Of a stretch of DNA of 64,000 bases, positions 40,696-53,397 are shown piece by piece. The first letter of the stretch is position 1. Every line of letters begins with the position of its first letter. The notes beneath the pieces are model-generated. The model had not been told where the DNA came from, did no database searches, and saw nothing but the letters and a program-made list of their open reading frames with translations. The DNA comes from Acholoe squamosa (taxonomy: Eukaryota; Annelida; Polychaeta; Phyllodocida; Polynoidae): positions 65,807,576-65,871,575 of the forward strand of contig OX439038.1 in assembly GCA_949317995.1 (NCBI GenBank), written 5' to 3'. Position numbers and translations under genes: made by a program.

Positions 40696-41284
40696 TGTAG
40701 GAAAATTAAGCCCTCAACATGGCTTGTAACTCAAATGTCATTCTCCCAGACACAATTTCGCCCAGACAATTTTGGTAATTTTGGGCACATTTTACCCCCC
40801 TGCATCCCAAAATATGCAAAATATGGGACCATCAAATCCCATATGTAACATGAAGATCTCATCCAGCCTGACACTTTGAGCTAAAGAAATAGAGGGGGAA
40901 ACTAAAATTTAAAGAGTAGGGTCTGGAATACCTCCAAATTCGTCATATGCAAACCTTCTATGATTTTCGAACTGAAGGGTCCTTGTAGTCAGGGATCAAA
41001 ATTTATTTATTTCACTCAATTTTACACATGTTATATATCCATAAATCTTTTTTTATCAGACTCCTTTGGAGTCCGATAAAATTATTTATTTAAAAAAAAA
41101 TAAATAAATAAAGGGGGGCAATCTTTTTTTCCTCTTTGGGCAAAGCTTGTCGCTTTGCCTTTTTCTTTAACTATTTGGGCAAAAATTGTTGCTTTGCCTT
41201 CCTCTCCTCTTTTACATAACTGTATCCAAAAAGGTATTAGGGGTAACAACACAGTGGTAACAAATACAAACTGGGATGTCATCT
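40696..41284. other. Unrelated AT-rich segment at the ATPase breakpoint
   Basis: No Polinton coding sequence is visible. A run of A/T-rich (aaat)n (about 41080-41115) and a small palindrome (gactcctttggagtc, 41059-41073) are present. It probably marks the site of the deletion that removed the ATPase N-terminus and perhaps polymerase B, or an inserted retro-fragment. Confidence 0.45.
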
Positions 41285-42048
41285 TTAAAGTAGTACGTCC
41301 CCCTTCTTCTTCAATTCGGTCTCAATGTAAAAGGCCTGATAACAGGTGACGACTTCGAAACTATTCCAGATCATGTACACATCGACCACCACGCACACCC
41401 ACCGGTTATCTCCAAATAACCAATATCCTCGTCGAATCTTTTCATAGCGCTTATTCTCACCATATTTGAACACCCTTTATTTTTATGAAATGTCCAACGA
41501 GTTTGTGTACTGAGGGTGGTTATCAAACAGTAATAGAGTAGATTCTTTCCTTTAAAGACAGCTTTCGGCCATACCCCTATTTTTTCTTTTTTTACTACTT
41601 CTTCTACTGTTTCTACTGCTTTTGCTGCTGCAACTGCTGCTGCTTCTACTGCTTCCACTGCAGCTGCTACTTCTGCTACTGCTGCTGCTGCTGCCGAAGA
41701 AGAGCGGCTACTTCTTTTACTACTGCTACTACTACTACTACTACTTCTACTACTACTCCTTTCCTTGGTGGTGCTACTTCTTCGTCTTCTTCTGCTCTCG
41801 CTATTTCTATCACTATGATTACTTTTGGTACTACTGCTGCTGATACTGGCGCTGCTACTAAATTCCTCACCTTTGCTTTTCATTAAATTATTCATCGCCT
41901 TAAAAGAGGCATGAGACTGAAATAATATGTGCTGATCGAAACGTTCAGATAAGAAAATAGATTGGGTTTCCCTAGTCGTTCTTTTAAAATCTTGCTCCAT
42001 TTCAAGAGGAATATTTAAAAAAAAAGTGAAATGAAAATAAAAGCTCAA
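41285..42048 (-). pseudogene. Polinton uncharacterised protein, Ser/Arg- and Ala-rich, frameshifted
   Basis: 225 codons with a probable start at the ATG at 42000 (MEQDFKRTTRETQSIFLSER). A long Ser/Arg stretch and an Ala/Glu/Val helix are coded by triplet microsatellites (agt/agc/gct). Then comes a more normal tail (GVWPKAVFKGKNLLYYCLIT). A frameshift near 41465 moves the natural continuation to another frame (RRGYWLFGDNRWVCVVVDVY, FYIETELKKKGDVLL). No family recognised. It lies between the ATPase breakpoint and the right TIR, on the same strand as the capsid genes. Confidence 0.5.
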
Positions 42049-42362
42049 AAAGAAAATAATAAAGAGAGTGATAGACTCAGCTCGAATTTCCCTCTAGAGT
42101 GTAGGTGGTAAACAGGCGGCGAGGTATCTACAGCAACGGTGGTGGTGATGATGGTGGTGGTGGTGGCAGCAGCAGCAGCAGTGGTAGAAGCAGTGGTGGA
42201 GTCAAAGGAGACAGCGGACGTGTTCGGCCCTTCCAAGAAAAATCAGGGCTCTTTATATAGTTGAGAGAATCATCTAATCCCGTTTTCACCTGGATCCTTT
42301 CACCTCGCATCAAGGGGGAAAAAATGCTTTTGGAATAAGGGTATCAGGTGGGATAAACAGGC

Positions 42363-42526
42363 AGTACCTCGCGTATAAGGTATGCCCCCCAACTTGAGGG
42401 AATGCTATAAAGTGTATCTGCAAGCTTTATTTTTTGGACATTTCAGTAGTGATTTATAGTAACCCCTACCTATAAGGTACACCCTTAAACTTCAGGGGTC
42501 GCACCTAGCCTAATACGCGAGGTACT
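42363..42526. mobile_element. 164-bp MITE-like foldback
   Basis: AGTACCTCGCGTATAAGGT on the left and its near complement (cctaatacgcgaggtact) on the right form inverted ends of about 18 bp. No target duplication is clear. Confidence 0.6.
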
Positions 42527-43574
42527 ACGACGCTTACCTACCTACCTGTTGTCAATGTCTCGTTATATGTCATGAAGTGAGGTAACAGGAGTCCAGACAA
42601 TTCAGTTGATGATCCAGCTTTATTGTAAGATTGGCATGATGAGTAACTGATACAGTGTACAATATAGTACTCGCCAGTCTGACCAAGCTATATCCTAAGC
42701 CAAGGCACCTGAGTGTCGTAGGGTCTAGGTTGGAGAAGAATAAGATGCTGAGGCTTGATCCTGGCTAGGTTATATAGTCAGGAGCAAGCCCAGATGACGT
42801 CGTGTCTATTTCTGTACTTTCTATTTTTAGTATAGGGTGCGACTCAAATATGCTGAGTCGGTGGTTCTGCTCAGTCCCAATCTGTGGTAGGAGGGGTGAG
42901 CTGCTCCTATTGGCTAGGTGAATCTAAATATAGTTGAGTTCTCCAGTGGGGGATCCACAGGAGGGAGCCTGGGGATTTCCCACTGGAGGAGGGCAGGTGT
43001 GAACTCTTCACCCTGCCAAGCTAAAAATAGGTTGACCTTGGTTTGAACTAGGGGGTAGCTTGGCCAGTTTGGTTTGAGTATGTCGTTCATAATTATAATA
43101 CATAGAATAGTCCATTGACACTGTCTATGCATCACAGGCAAATACCCCAGGGCACGTGTCTGCCACTCTGTCTGTGACTACAAAGGCGTATGTGCGGTGA
43201 GTAGATTAAGTCTAACAAAATTAACAAGTTAATCCCCCTCCCTCCTGCTCCTCTTGTCGCCATGAGACAAAACTTTGATCATCTAAGTTAAACCCTCCTG
43301 CAGTGAACGGTGGGTGACAAACAGATACCCTACCCAGGAAGAATCTCTGGGCCCGACCGCACTTAATGATCTAAGGGATCCTTGCCTACAGCAAACGGCA
43401 GGTGAAAATCAAAACAGACAGATACCCTACCGAGCAAAGGTCTCTGTGAAAATGAGATTAAATCTCTTTTAAGTCTTTGATCGATTTAAAACCACAGTTG
43501 AGAGGCTTATCTCGGACGGGTACATAAGTGAGAGTGAAATTTTGTTCCCTCACACTTTCTCTGCCACCTTCATC
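42527..43574. other. Non-coding stretch in the right part of the Polinton
   Basis: No gene is supported. Two diverged direct copies of about 100 bp begin near 43278 and 43370 and share catctaag/gatctaag, gaacggtgggtgacaaa/aacggcaggtgaaaat and cagataccctacc. Confidence 0.4.
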
Positions 43575-44205
43575 ATGGAAAGACCGACTTCTCTACAGAC
43601 TACTACACCGTCACACATATCGAGATCCTTGCTGATATGTTCACAGGTGATGCTTACAACTAATTTTATATCAAATGTACGGATGGTTGGACGCTTGGAT
43701 GCTGTACAAGATCGCACGTTATTACCACCACCACCCCGTCACCTAAAGATATAACTCTTCTGGCTGAAACCTCTAACGTTCAAGGTACTACCTCACCTAC
43801 TCATATATTGTTAAAGGAGAATATGTGCACTTGTGAACCATTTTACACATGGGAAATAATCAATGCAACAGATGTGCTGTTCTTTAAAGCACCGTTGTTA
43901 AAACAAAATGTTCATAAAGGACTCATTTCTAATCGTTGAAAGAGTGTTTTAAAGATGTTTTCTGGAGAGGGACCAATGTCTTCGTTGACAGATCGATAAG
44001 ACTATATCAATTGCACAATCAGAAAACCTGTCCTCTCATCAAAAGGAGGTATACGTTAGAATCTACTTACGCTTTAATATTTCTTCTCGAGAAAAACTTT
44101 TTACGGGATATGTGTTGTCATAACTCTGAAAGAATATTTAACACCTTCTGTCAAGAGTGTTTAGATCGTGTGCTCTGTAGAGAGTTTCATTTTGAAAATA
44201 TATAG
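43575..44205 (+). pseudogene. Polinton-borne uncharacterised ORF, plus strand, frameshifted
   Basis: From the ATG at 43575 the product begins MERPTSLQTTTPSHISRSLL. It changes frame near 43735 to a stretch with LLAETSNVQGTTSPTHILLK and MCTCEPFYTWEIINATDVLF, then shifts again near 43930 to the last 89 codons (VFWRGTNVFVDRSIRLYQLH, LLEKNFLRDMCCHNSERIFN), ending at 44205. The last part is coding-like with several Cys/His. No family is recognised. It is transcribed toward the right TIR, opposite to the capsid genes. Confidence 0.45.
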
Positions 44206-44467
44206 AACGCTCTACTGAGAAGTGTCATGTCCGCACAAAGTGAAAGGCATACTTGCTAATACACTTCAGCGGTTTTTTATTGTAATTTAGATGAATTGTG
44301 GACAGGAGGTATGACTCACACCATTCCTTCATTTTGAAAGAACGCTTGCATGAAAACCGTATACAAAGATTACACTATGTACAGTCGGATTATGATGAAT
44401 GTATATACTTGTATTTATATTTTTGATAAAATAAAATATAAAAAAAAGAGTGATATGCATTTGATAT

Positions 44468-44847
44468 ATCTCATTTACATAATTAGCCCTGCCCCTTTGT
44501 TTACAAACAAGGGGTCACATGTTGACACCATGTGTTGTTGTTTACAAACAAGGGGTCATGTGACCACACTAATCCCCTAATTAGGTCATGTTACCCTGGT
44601 TATCAGAATGTTGGCCTCTGATTGGTTGAGCAGTGGTTGTTAATCCCTTAGTAGGTCACGTTACCACAGTTACCAGAAGGCTGGCCTCTGATTGGCTGAA
44701 AGGTTGTTGCTTATCCCTTAAGAAGGTCACATTACTATGGCAACGGGTCACGTGACCAAATGGAGGCCTCTGATTGGCTGCAACCCCAGTGAGTAATATC
44801 CTTATAAAGATTAGCTATAGTCCCGTTCGGATACATACTATACTACT
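44468..44847 (-). repeat. Polinton right TIR
   Basis: About 380 bp complementary to the left TIR. It holds three CCAAT-containing units (ctctgattgg), CACGTG/GTCACGTGAC palindromes and two TTGTTTAC/GTAAACAA palindromes in the same order. It ends ACATACTATACTACT and is followed by CATTCG (44848-44853), the target duplication. Confidence 0.92.
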
Positions 44848-44853
44848 CATTCG

Positions 44854-45636
44854 AAATAAGTAAGAATCCAATGAAATTTCATAGCGATACTTCTCGCCAC
44901 CCGCCTCCAGCATAAACGGCTTCATGCAAGCTGGCCCCAACTCAACCACTAGTGTATTGGAGAATGCTGACTGGGCGAGATTGAGAGAGAAAGGCCGGGA
45001 TGTGTGTCAGGCGCTCGGCAAAAATCATTGGATTCTTCTTTATTTGTAATAATATGGAGAAATTCAGCATGGAGGGATCATATAGGATATCTAAGGATGT
45101 ATACATTTTAATACCTCGACATGCCACCATTGGATTCTATACTAACAAGGTGTGCAAACCTCAGGTATGTCAGACAGCTTATTGAAATCCTTCATATACA
45201 TTGGTTTCTTATGCCACGGCGGCCAGGGTTCGCACCCCCGTAGGAACTGAACGGTTTTAACTGGAAATGTATGCCGAGGTTGACTTTGTATATCTCCCAT
45301 AATTATTAACATGTCCAGATTCTAACCAAAGGCTTCTTGAAGAATTACAAAAGGTGTTAGGACACCCAAGCCGAAATTGTGAGATAACCACTTCTAAACG
45401 CACTTTCCTCATTGTGTTGCCATTCAGTGAACTTTTACAGTGTGTATTCACTTTTTTTCAAATTCATTGTCCTATACTAGGATACTTTTTACCAATGTCC
45501 AAAGTTTGATTACATCTCCCTTTTTTATCATTTTTAAGGATACCGAGGAATTTAAAAAAATGGCGTATAATTCCACTGCTATTGGAATAGGGGAGGCATC
45601 AGTTAATTTCCACATCTCTCTCATCTCAGCAGACCT
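44854..45636. other. Non-coding stretch after the Polinton
   Basis: No gene or element is supported. Confidence 0.4.
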
Positions 45637-46383
45637 GGAGCTTAATTCAAAACATCCTGGGATTGCAACCCCAGCGATCTTAGTGTAGGCACATATCATA
45701 AGACCTGGCCGGTCTACCCTATCTCATGCAGTGGTTGCAGGCCTGTCAAGAATTGCAAGTCCAGGGATCACTTCACTATTCCTTTTCCAGCACTAAGATT
45801 ACTGCGATCTTAGTGAAAGAATTGCATAGTGGTTTCATCTGAGTACAAGAGCACTTACAGGGAACACTCCTGATCAAAACAGTGAATAGCCTGCTGCATA
45901 CATATAGAGGGGAGGGAGGACTTTTGCTGTGTGTCCTTGAGAGCTCTTAAGGCTACTCATGCGTTAAGTGCACTGTAAGGTAATTCTTCCCTTCTTTCTC
46001 TTTGTCCTGTGGGGAAGGCACAATGCTTCTAATAGGCAAGCATAAATTATACATTCATGGGAACAACTCTTGAATACTGTACGGGGGTCAACTGCATGCT
46101 GTGCTCTTTCGTTACCCCATATGGGGATGGGGAATGATGGTATAAACACTGTTGTGAAGAAGAGTGGCTCCACAGCTATTCCTTTATTTTGGGACTCTTA
46201 CCCCTGTGCCCAGTCAGTACTTCTTGGAATAGTGCAGGAGGGCTGAGGCTAAGATCGATGTGATCTTAGTGCTGGCTAGAAAATGTGAACACAGTCTAAT
46301 CTTAAGATCGCTTAATAGGATAAGGTAGAATAATTCCTAAGATTGCTGAGGTTGCGATCCCAGGATGTTTTGAATTAACCTCC
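45637..46383. mobile_element. 747-bp MITE with 47-bp inverted repeats and terminal TTAA
   Basis: 45637-45683 (starting GGAGCTTAATTCAAAACATC) is the near-perfect inverse of 46337-46383 (gatgttttgaattaacctcc). Differences are few and scattered. TTAA sits near both ends, so it may be the target duplication, which would suit piggyBac- or Kolobok-type elements. The interior repeats gatcttagtg several times and codes for nothing. Confidence 0.8.
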
Positions 46384-49300
46384 TGGTTTCAAGACAAAAA
46401 TGCAGGGTAAATAAGATACCTAGCTGGGATTTTAGCAGTATGCATCACTTTTTGAACAATATGAGAAAAATATAATATTGATGGATTTCCTCACACGACT
46501 GATAACACAGTTTTACATCTAGACCTGCCTAATACGTGGGGATGGCCTCCGAGCTGATAAACTTGCAGAATATGATTGATAGTCCCACACCCCCAGGGCC
46601 TCACGTGGGGGGTTGGTACAGCAATCAAATCACTTTACATTTCTTTCTTCCCCATATAGTGGTTTCTGAGAACTGTGGGGAATAGCGTTATCAATATAGG
46701 TTCCAAGCCTTTTAGAGATGGCATTAGTGGAAAGGGAGTCTCAGAATGTCTGCATACATCCATTTGTATGTAGCATTGACTATAAATAAACTATGCGGTT
46801 TTTCACACAGTGGTGTCAGTCGCCAGCCCATCCACAACTGGAGCATAAAACCTCTCTCCATTAAAACGCCCTTAACCCCAATCCAATGTCTCACCAAAGT
46901 GATTCATGGAGAAAGCGATATTTCACCCGTGCATGACTTAATCCTCGCCATCAATACAAGCCTATGACATCAACTTTAATGGTCAGGTGACCCTGATAAA
47001 ATCGATATTGAAGGTTAATGGCCAAAAGGGGTTCAATCAATTTTTCCAACGCCCACGTGAGAGAGGCGCTTGGTGATTGCTGTGCATGCTGGACCTTGAT
47101 GCGTGACCTTGTCCGGAAAGCCTTGGGTAGAATCGATAGCCAACGTCATGGAACTCTTTGTGGTTAATCATTGGTTTAGGACACAAGTCTTGATAGGGCG
47201 TATTAGCCATCTAAGGACATCGTAGTGCTTTAACTCTGGCCTGATGGAAGTCTTTTTCATTAGAGCTGAAGATAAATCTTCAAAGGCTAATGATAGCTGA
47301 ATGCCATTTCCAAAGGGAACTGAAGATATCCTTAAAGACATCTTGATAATCGCCATCTCTAACCTATCATTTCAGAGAAACCATTGCAACTGTGTGAAAA
47401 ATAACGACAGATTTTGAAGATACCCACAACTGTTATCTTCATGTCGGCCAATTGTTAGTGGAGATACCTCACCGTGCGTGCAAGGGAATGGTGCTCCAAC
47501 GTAGTGCTGGCGAGTAGACTCATCATGCAACTCTACAAATGGAATAGACACAACAGATGAATTGAACAGTGAGGATAACTTGGATACTGCATCATGAAGT
47601 TATTCTCTCAACTACACCTTATGATATAATCCCCTATCAGTTTAACTATACTTATAGACCTGCCTATTCATGTTCACCCATTGTTGGTGATTGTATCTGT
47701 ACACTTGTTAATTTTTGCTGGAAATGAAAACATTATGAACTTCCCCTCCTGGAAATACGAGCAATGTAAGATTCCCTCAGGCAGGTTTCCATCTCTTATC
47801 AACTATGTGGCCACAACTTGCTGAAGTTAGTAGATGCTGCTGCCATTGGTTAAAGCCCATATATATGTCCTCCATGGTCAGTGGTGGCCTACTCCAGGTG
47901 CCAGTGTCCAGCAGGTGCTGACAGGTCACCACCAGGAGTTATATTAGCCTAGTCCTGCCATGTGAGAGTACCACCTCTCTGTCAGCCAGCTGCCTACCTC
48001 CCACTCAAACCCTACCAGCCACACACAATTAATATATGGTCCATTTTCACCAGCTTGGCCAAATTTGTTCACAGAATTCAGGGTCCCTACATCATCTCAT
48101 GTATTGTTATCTATATATATATGAGGGGAAGTGAGATAAAATAATCAATCTTGGAACAAATCCTTTCCCGTTTATGATGTACACTAAATTCACACGGCCC
48201 ACACATATACACTCCAGCCTTCTTCTTCTGTCCAATCCTGGTCCAAATCCTTTGCCTCCTGTACTTGTTTTTTTCTGTCTTAATGTATTTTGTTTCAGAT
48301 TTAAATTTGCCCATGGCATGGTTAGTGGGGAAGGTAATTGCTGCTTAATGGGGGACCCGGGTGGGGCTGAAAAGGTGGAGCATCGTTTCCTATTGTTGAC
48401 CTGGTTGCCTGTTTGGTTGGTATAGAATTTCAATCTGAATTGATTGAAGACAAACACCCCACCTATTCTATACAAAATCATTCCCTTCCTTTCTCCCAAC
48501 AACATCCAAATTTGTGTTGGTTTTAGAAGGACGTGTGCATGAGCTCTATGTTGGCCCGATATACGTCTATCCCAGAAGTGTATATAGTCTTTCCATCACC
48601 AGCAATCACCAGCGGCCCATCCCCTTCTCTGGCCACCACCCCTGCTTCGAGTACCATTACAGATAGTCCGTTCTAGATTCATTCCCATTCACCAGAGCCA
48701 TTGCCGCCTATTCAGTATGATCCTCAACCCAGCGTCTCCCTAGTGCATCCCCCTGCCGCAGTGTGGCGCGCCGATCAGTGGCAGCTCCCGGCTGTAGCAC
48801 TTGCTGTTGGGACTCTTGGCAGGACACTGCCTCTCAGAGCAGCCCTTCCGCTGGAGCAGTCTCTTTAAGACCCCGGAGGAACCACATTGGTAATTACCAC
48901 AATCTCTTCCTGGACAGTAAAAAACTTCCTAGAGGTCAGCTCTCATAGGGCTGCCAAGCCTGACCTCCAACAAAAAAAAAGGTACACGGGGGAGCGTTGA
49001 GGTTAATACTTTTATCATCCTGCCTGGAGGGAGTGGTCCCCTATCGGATGGAAAACAGCTGGTGCAAGACATGAAAAACAAGGAAAGACGCAGATGAAGG
49101 ACTTTGATATCTGCTGATATCTTAGACTTTAAAAAGGACAAACAAATTGGATTTGTATATAAGTTTTGTTTGAAGTTAAGCAACTTTTACCGTTGGATCG
49201 CCTTCAAACCGAAATACTGTCCCTCATAAAGGGTAGAGCGTCATGGTTTGGTTTGAAGTCATTTGAAGTGACTCTCCTTCATTTTATGTGACATATAACC

Positions 49301-52300
49301 TCATGCCGTGAACTGCTCTGACACTAGACACAAGACATAAACCTGTGTTTGAAGGGAGTTGCTCCTTTTGAGCCACTCAGTGAGCTACTCCCCGTGTGGT
49401 CTGTCAGGTGGGTCCATGCTCTACAAGTGTGCCGACGGACGCCTTGTGGGGGTGCTGATAGGGTGTTTACCCAATGCCACTGCGACAACTTGTTAGTCAC
49501 TGCGACTACAAACTCCTAACCCGACGTGGGTGACCCTACGTCTTCTAACACCCCCTCCCCATCCTATAGCATTGTCCTCCACTTCTGGCAGCCACTGGAG
49601 GACCAATAGGACACATTCTGGAGAAGGGTTGGGTACTTAAAAGCGTGAGGACTGTGCACAAAGACATCTAGGCTACTGCATATATACGCAGAAACATTTT
49701 CTGAGAGAACATCATGTAATGTGAAGGACTCAACAAAGGCACAGACACATTTACACATCAACCAGGGTTTGGGTCCTGAGAAAAAAATCCCTACCTCATA
49801 AGAAGCAGTCAAGCGTTTATAATAGCCAAAGGTATCTGATTGATATTTTGGACGACCTTTCCAAGGCGTTCTTTACTTCTTTGATCAATCCCACCTTGGG
49901 TGTTCGAATGAAAACCCCGCTCTGGAGGAAGTACGTACCAATTGGTTTCCAGAGCGATTGTGGTTTGGTGGCTTTAACGAGGGGAACCCGGCTGTGGGTG
50001 CCGGCTTGCTCCACTATCATCTGGAAAAGTTGTAAGGGTACTCATTAGTGGACAGAGTCGGAGCCAGCGAGCTGACAGTTTGAGAAGCCAGAGTGGCTTA
50101 GGCTCAGCCACTGGTTGGTCAAGGAAGCTTGAGGGATCACCGGGAGCCAGAGAATTAAGGAGCGGGTTTGTCGGAAGGCAGGAGGAGCGAGAAGGGAGCC
50201 AATGGGATAAAGTGGGGTCCATCCAGGCAGAACTAGTGTCTGAGGAGCTGGGAGAACGATCAATGGATTAAACACTTTAAAATTGAACTGCTCTGAGCAA
50301 ATTCTCAAGAACCAACAGCTTACTCAGCACTTTTGATAATACCATTGATACATTCACATACTTGGTCACCTATGTCCTTCACTTTTCTCCTACAGTGGTA
50401 ACCCCTTCTTCCCCAAAAGACAGTGTAGGCTGTGACCCCTACATCCCAAAAAGACAGTGTAGGTTACAGGATAAACAGTGACAATCCCCCAAACCCTGGA
50501 GCAGCTCTTCCTCATCAAACCCACTGTCTTGAGAGCATATCATCATTGAACGTGCCCCACTGAGCAGCTCGTGAGGCGCTCACCCGCCAGGCTCAATGAG
50601 TGTTTGGTGTGGACGTCCGGCCACCCGTCACCACCCCAAGCAGTTGGCTGCAGGTTGACCTTCCAGGTCTGGCTGAGAGGTAGGTAGCCAGCTTCTCCCC
50701 CACCCCCTGCTGTGCATATATTGACAAGCTCTCACACGCAGCCCGCTGATTAATTGCTTCTGATATATATCCCCCTCAGTTGGTACCTTTTTAGTCTTTT
50801 TGTTTCCGTTAGACTTGGAATTGGGCGGGCGAAAAATAAACTGCATATCATTTTGATCTCTTACCTTTCCAACATCAGCTAAAGCACATTTCTAGTATCT
50901 GTCCATTTCAATCGAAAACAGATTAATAATAAGTATCGCTTTCCAAAAGAAAGAAACGAAAGAAACGTCTTTTAAACATTTAGAGTGACAAATGCTCCCT
51001 TAATTCTGTTTATTTACCGTTTTCCTTCTCTTTTGTGTGTATTTTATTTTGTTAAAATATACACTTCGGATGCCAATGCAACGCGAGAAACCCTTCATTC
51101 TAATTACCCATTAGCAATGGAAGGACTTTATTGTTAGGGTTTCCTGGTAATCAATAAACGGGGGGGGGTGGTTGCAGTTCGCATCGAGAGTACCATACTA
51201 TTAACATATCAATAACCACGACTTATTGTTTTGATTATGTTAAAAAACAATAATGTTAACTAGGTAGACATGGTGTCTGTCTTGCTGACATGCGAGGCGA
51301 GGTATATGACCATCCTTAATTAAATCTACTTACTGATAAAGCAAAGCACTCTACTATATCAGATTTAATCAGCACAATTTAATCATGGGGCACACTGCAT
51401 GGTCTACATGCCGTATGGCCAGTATGATATACATAGACCAGTGTTTAGAACCAAGTTGGACCAGATTTCAGGCAAAATAGTAGAAGAGTAAAGAAAGAAT
51501 TGCATGGAATATTTGGAAAAGGGATTTTTATCTAACAATAGAAAATCCTCTTCCACTTATAAGTCCCCTTATACTGGTATGACTAATTCAGATGTATTAT
51601 GTGATGCTCCCCACTAGTGGTACATATGTTAAATATGTATGTCACAGCTGTGTAGAATAGCTGAGTATTATATAAGTGTGACATCTATGGTACATAAGGT
51701 TTCATTGGTTTTCATTCATGTGGTCAGTAGTCCTACCATATGTGTACATGTATGCAGGATGTGTGAGTAAAAGTAATGAAGAGGAAAATGTTCATGTTGC
51801 CGGTGAGTTTGGGGTTTTACCGTTTTACCTCAGCTAATCAGCCATCTCCATAAAATGAGAAATCGTTTTGCCCCGAGGACGGAGGCCACCCTAATACTTT
51901 TACTGCCTTCCCCCAGAAATTAAGGAAGTCATTTGGAAAGGGCCTCAACTCATTAAATTGTTGGCGGCTTCTATAATTGCCCTCTCACACATAATATCAA
52001 ACTAATTGCATAGTTTCTAGAGTTATTAAATATGCCTTAATTAGCAGCGGATTAATCATCATTTTCAATATTTCAGATTACCCCATTTGCGAATAACATT
52101 AGCGATTGGACATGGAATGATGCAGGTTTAATTCATCGCAATCTACATCTAGACAGAGGGGGGACAATGCCTCTCAACTAAGATAGTGATCTTATTTCTC
52201 ATAGAGCGATTTCTCTTCGACCTTGGATCTTGCAATGGGTTTGAAATCAATTCTAAACTGAAGCAAGTTTGCATACGTCAAACATTGATATTGTATTCAT

Positions 52301-52476
52301 ATAGATTGCCATAGCCCAGCATTGGTTAATGCAACACCTTGCCTATTATACAAACATCCATAACCAGATATGTTAGTGGGGCATATTGACAAACCTTATA
52401 CTGAACCATTCAGTATACACCAGTAGGAAATTGCAGTGCTAATATAGACAAACTGTACACATAGAATCCAAGCGCC
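46384..52476. other. Long non-coding stretch upstream of the GPCR exon
   Basis: Only short frames with no recognisable domain. A G9 run lies at about 51161-51169. It would contain any 5' UTR exons and the promoter of the downstream gene; none can be placed with confidence. Confidence 0.45.
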
Positions 52477-53397
52477 ATGGAGAATAAAAGTGTAGCTGAC
52501 ATCTCCAGCCTCTTCTCCCAGGCCTTACCCACAATTAACACCCTCCTGCCCTATGCTCCAGGGGCTTACCATGGAGGGGACCCTTCTGCCTATGGAGACA
52601 GCCTCTTCAACACGACCATGTCCTCTATGTTGTCCTACAACTACAGTGATGAGGACCTTAATGGGACCATACCAGAGGAACTCCCAGACCCTAAGTACTA
52701 CTCCCAGGCCTACAGAGTGGCAGGGGCCTTGTTCGTGAGTCTTATATTCCTTGTGGGGCTTGGTGGCAACATTATGGTGGTAATAGTAGTGGCACGGACA
52801 CGAAGCATGCATACCACGACCAACTGTTACCTCGTCAGTCTAGCAGTAGCCGATGTCTTAGTACTCATATCTGCCACTTTGCCCACTATCTGGGAACTCT
52901 TCATCATCATTGACCAGTGCGTCATCGGCTGGTTGGGCTGCTCCATCATGGTTTTTCTCCAGTACCTGGGCGTCAATACATCCTCCTTAAGTATCACTGC
53001 CTTCACCGTGGAGCGCTACATCGCCATCTGCCACCCGATGCGTGCTCAAACTATGTGCACAGTGAAACGTGCCAAGCGCATCATCTTCATGCTGTGGACA
53101 TTTGGGGTGGCTTATTCTGCACCTTGGCTGTTTCTGACCACGACCCATACAAGGGAGTACAAGGGAGGACTCTTCATAGAGGAGTGCACCTTTAAGCTGG
53201 AGAGGAAGTCCTACCTGACCTACTACATGGCCGACCTGGTCATTTTCTACGTGTTGCCTCTGCTGCTCACCTGCGTTTTGTACGGCCTCATCGCTAGGAT
53301 TCTCTTCGACAACTCCATCCCATCCACTCCAGGCAAGGCCAATGGGGTCAACTCCAACTCCAAGAAGTCATCCTCCGTGTCCAGCTCACGCGTTCAG
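52477..53397 (+). CDS. TRHR-like: TRH-receptor-like GPCR, first coding exon (TM1-TM5)
   Basis: The ATG at 52477 has a fine context (gccATGG). The exon codes 307 residues. The extracellular N-terminus has N-glycosylation sites (NTT 45, NYS 55, NGT 62). GN98 is in TM1 and LAVAD126 in TM2. C155 and C237 form the expected disulfide. LQYLGVN in TM3 carries Y163 and N167, matching the TRH-contacting Tyr106 and Asn110 of the human receptor. ERY (179-181) replaces DRY, as in TRH receptors. CHP follows in loop 2, P261 is in TM5, and LYGLIARILF opens loop 3. The exon ends CAG|GTAGGT in phase 0 at the loop 3/TM6 border. The product is a Gq-coupled neuropeptide receptor at the plasma membrane (family knowledge). 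TM6-TM7 and the tail must be on a later exon. Confidence 0.92.

Larger units (their letters stand above)
17092..44847. mobile_element. Polinton/Maverick DNA transposon, decayed, with a nested LTR retroelement
   Basis: Inverted repeats of about 370-380 bp begin AGTAGTATAGTATGTAT on the left and end with its complement on the right. A 6-bp target duplication flanks them. The minus strand carries the Polinton set: ATPase, GGFL-type protein(s), integrase, penton-like protein, core-like protein, major capsid protein and protease. All are broken by stops or frameshifts. The total is 27,756 bp, of which 16,923 is the nested LTR element and its duplication, leaving about 10.8 kb. That is short for the family (usually 15-20 kb): protein-primed DNA polymerase B is missing, and the ATPase lacks its N-terminal half. 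The likely loss is around 40.7-41.2 kb. Confidence 0.93.

Noticed and set aside
41622..41843. Leu/Tyr-rich plus-strand frame
   Set aside because: Arises from trinucleotide repeats in the Ser/Ala-rich minus-strand ORF.
45215..45250. B-box-like ggttcgcaccc suggesting a tRNA or SINE
   Set aside because: No A box at a fitting distance, no cloverleaf, and no repeat partner seen.
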